Origin: a bacterium
Lineage (GTDB): Bacteria > Patescibacteriota > Minisyncoccia > Phycocordibacterales > Phycocordibacteraceae
DNA length: 13,284 bases
Direction: 5' to 3'
Assembly (NCBI GenBank): GCA_021813835.1
Contig: JAKAJJ010000008.1
Span: forward strand, 1-13,284
The stretch's first letter is position 1. Each line of letters begins with the position of its first letter. This document shows, piece by piece, positions 12,144 to 13,284 of this stretch. Both the position numbers and the translations under genes were made by a program. The notes beneath the pieces were generated by a model that was not told the DNA's origin, did not search any database, and saw only the letters and a list, made by a program, of their open reading frames with translations.

Positions 12144-12381
12144 GGTGAATAACCTTCATATTCCGCTCGGAACAGATCTCTGCCGCTTTATCCACACGAG
12201 ATTCATATATGTATGCTGAACTCCGAAATCATAAAGTATTATTTAGGTAATTCGGTTATCCGATATGAATGCTCCTCTTCCAAAAGAAATGATCTCGACG
12301 AAAGAGGCATCGAAGCTCTCCGGCTATAATTCGGACTACATCGCGCGCCTCGCGCGCTCGGGCGTCCTCAAGGGGAGCCAG
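12141..12381 (+). repeat. Tandem duplication, unit 2 (leader plus HTH start, continuing into the full gene)
   Basis: This is the second copy of the cassette. Bases 12218-12381 repeat 11974-12137 without a mismatch (offset 244), including the TATTAT box (12237-12242), the leader GGTAATTCGGTTATCC and the first 39 codons. The preceding part (12141-12217) is the diverged leader. AAGGT...ACCTT at 12142-12156 is itself a small inverted repeat. Confidence 0.9.
12188..12196 (+). promoter_or_regulatory. Perfect DnaA-box sequence TTATCCACA (second copy)
   Basis: It is identical to 5051-5059 and is also followed by CG and a purine-rich GA. It lies in the leader of unit 2 only; the related leader of unit 1 has diverged at this place. 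It is 69 bp before the downstream ATG. Confidence 0.35.
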
Positions 12382-13284
12382 GTCGGCCGCACATGGCTCG
12401 TCGATCGGGAGTCGCTCGAGCGATTCCTCAAGGGTCAGGGGGAACGCAAAAAAGTTCGCGCGTCCGCGCTCGCGCACGCGCGCGAAGAGGAATACCGCAT
12501 CAGCCATACGGCCGCGGTAGTGCGCACTGCGTACCCCGCGCGCGTCCCGCCGGCCGATGAGCGGGAACTTTCTCCGGACATTCCGCCCGCACCGCGGCGC
12601 GTTCGCGCGTTCGCTCTCGCCGCCGCGCTTCTCGCCGTCGTTTTCGGCACGGTCGCCGCGCAAGCGGCCCCGCTCCCGGAATTCGCGGGTCGCGCCTCCG
12701 CGCTCGCGAGCGGCCTGGCCTCCGGCTTCCAAGCGGCCTTCGGCGGCATCCCCGCGCGCATCGCGGAGCGGCTCGATGCCGCCCGGTCCGCGCCGGCCGC
12801 CTCCGGCGCGTCCGCCGCCGCGCGCCTCGCGCTCCTTTCCGCGCCCGCAGAAGGGCGCCTTCCGCTTGCGGGACTTGCAGAAGATTTCCTTCCGCGATCC
12901 GCGGCGGCGTTCGATTTTTCCGCGGCGCGTATGAAGCTCGAGGGCGGCGAGCCCTCGCTCTCGGGACGCGCAACTGCAGAAGGCGCTTTTCCGCAAGGGC
13001 GACCCGCGGTTCCCCCCGCGCTCGTCTTCCCGCGCGCGGAACCGCCTTTCACTCTCCGCGACGCGCGCGCCGCCGCGTCTTCCGCTCTCGCCTTCGCCAC
13101 CTCGCCCGCGCGCGCGGGCGCCGCGCTCTTTGGCGCGTATCGCGCGCTCGGCGAGGCCGGCTATGACGGTATCCGCGCGTCGTTCGCCGCGTATCTCTCG
13201 CTCTTGAACAGCGCGGGCGCCTCCGCGCTCGCGCATGGCGCGCAGGCGCGCGACGCGCTCTCGCGCTCGCCCGCGCGCGTCGCG
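12265..13284 (+). CDS. HTH-domain membrane protein with a large Ala-rich extracytoplasmic region (3' end outside the window)
   Basis: The frame from ATG 12265 has no stop to the window end, so at least 340 residues are encoded and the gene is incomplete. Residues 8-55 form an excisionase-like winged HTH (ISTKEASKLSGYNSDYIARL, then VGRTWLVDRESLERFL), homologous to the protein at 10945. A basic/Pro-rich linker follows to about residue 112, then one hydrophobic span at 113-133 (VRAFALAAALLAVVFGTVAA) preceded by arginines (PRRVR), implying a cytoplasmic HTH. The remainder is very rich in Ala, Arg, Ser and Pro, with helical-looking stretches but no recognised domain. The start is set by the shared leader and the HTH; there is no Shine-Dalgarno. 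Function is unknown; sensing or anchoring from surface to DNA would be speculation. A 326-residue minus-strand frame over the same DNA is a GC-driven shadow. Confidence 0.8.
   Translation, partial: MNAPLPKEMISTKEASKLSGYNSDYIARLARSGVLKGSQVGRTWLVDRESLERFLKGQGERKKVRASALAHAREEEYRISHTAAVVRTAYPARVPPADERELSPDIPPAPRRVRAFALAAALLAVVFGTVAAQAAPLPEFAGRASALASGLASGFQAAFGGIPARIAERLDAARSAPAASGASAAARLALLSAPAEGRLPLAGLAEDFLPRSAAAFDFSAARMKLEGGEPSLSGRATAEGAFPQGRPAVPPALVFPRAEPPFTLRDARAAASSALAFATSPARAGAALFGAYRALGEAGYDGIRASFAAYLSLLNSAGASALAHGAQARDALSRSPARVA

Noticed and set aside
11905..12381. CRISPR-like array
   Set aside because: Only two long units with coding content; no short regular repeats with unique spacers and no cas genes.
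12256..13236. 326-codon minus-strand frame at the right end
   Set aside because: Arg/Gly/Glu-rich shadow of the HTH-membrane gene, whose frame carries a recognisable HTH and a membrane span and shares its start with unit 1.

Overview
The window looks like a GC-rich member of the Candidate Phyla Radiation (Patescibacteria, probably Parcubacteria-like). This is inferred from protein style, not from a marker-gene tree. The signs are short core proteins (an Obg of 327 aa without a C-terminal extension, a SecA without the zinc tail), a TrpR/YerC-like regulator, an O-antigen-ligase protein fused to TPRs, and proteins with an excisionase-like helix-turn-helix (HTH) at the N-terminus and one membrane span. 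TGA ends two genes here, so a TGA-sense code is not supported.

Layout. Positions 1-4843 are an envelope block. It holds the 3' end of a TPR protein, a GT-C-type membrane glycosyltransferase, a second O-antigen-ligase/TPR protein whose tail resembles the first gene's, and murB. The last three overlap by 4 bp each and are probably translationally coupled. Positions 4844-5184 are non-coding and hold a small foldback element that resembles a miniature transposon, with a perfect DnaA-box sequence at its right edge. Next come a 23-aa Lys/Arg-rich peptide gene too short for ordinary gene calling, a clear intrinsic terminator, and secA.

Convergent to secA is a TrpR-like repressor gene. A perfect 34-bp palindrome lies beyond its 3' end. 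A closely related 22-bp palindrome lies upstream of it, in the divergent promoter region shared with obgE, which suggests an autoregulatory operator pair. obgE and gatB follow. In secA, obgE, gatB and the first HTH-membrane gene, a -10-like hexamer ends only 6-9 nt before the start codon. At least three of these lack a Shine-Dalgarno, which suggests leaderless mRNAs.

The last 2.3 kb holds a 265-aa HTH-membrane protein, an AT-rich intergenic stretch, and a tandem duplication. In the duplication a 164-bp block (leader plus HTH start) occurs twice with no mismatch. The first copy is cut off into a 40-codon ORF. The second begins an HTH-membrane protein that runs off the window. The strongest candidates for something new are the palindrome/TrpR-like pair, the foldback element, and the duplicated HTH-membrane 5' cassette.
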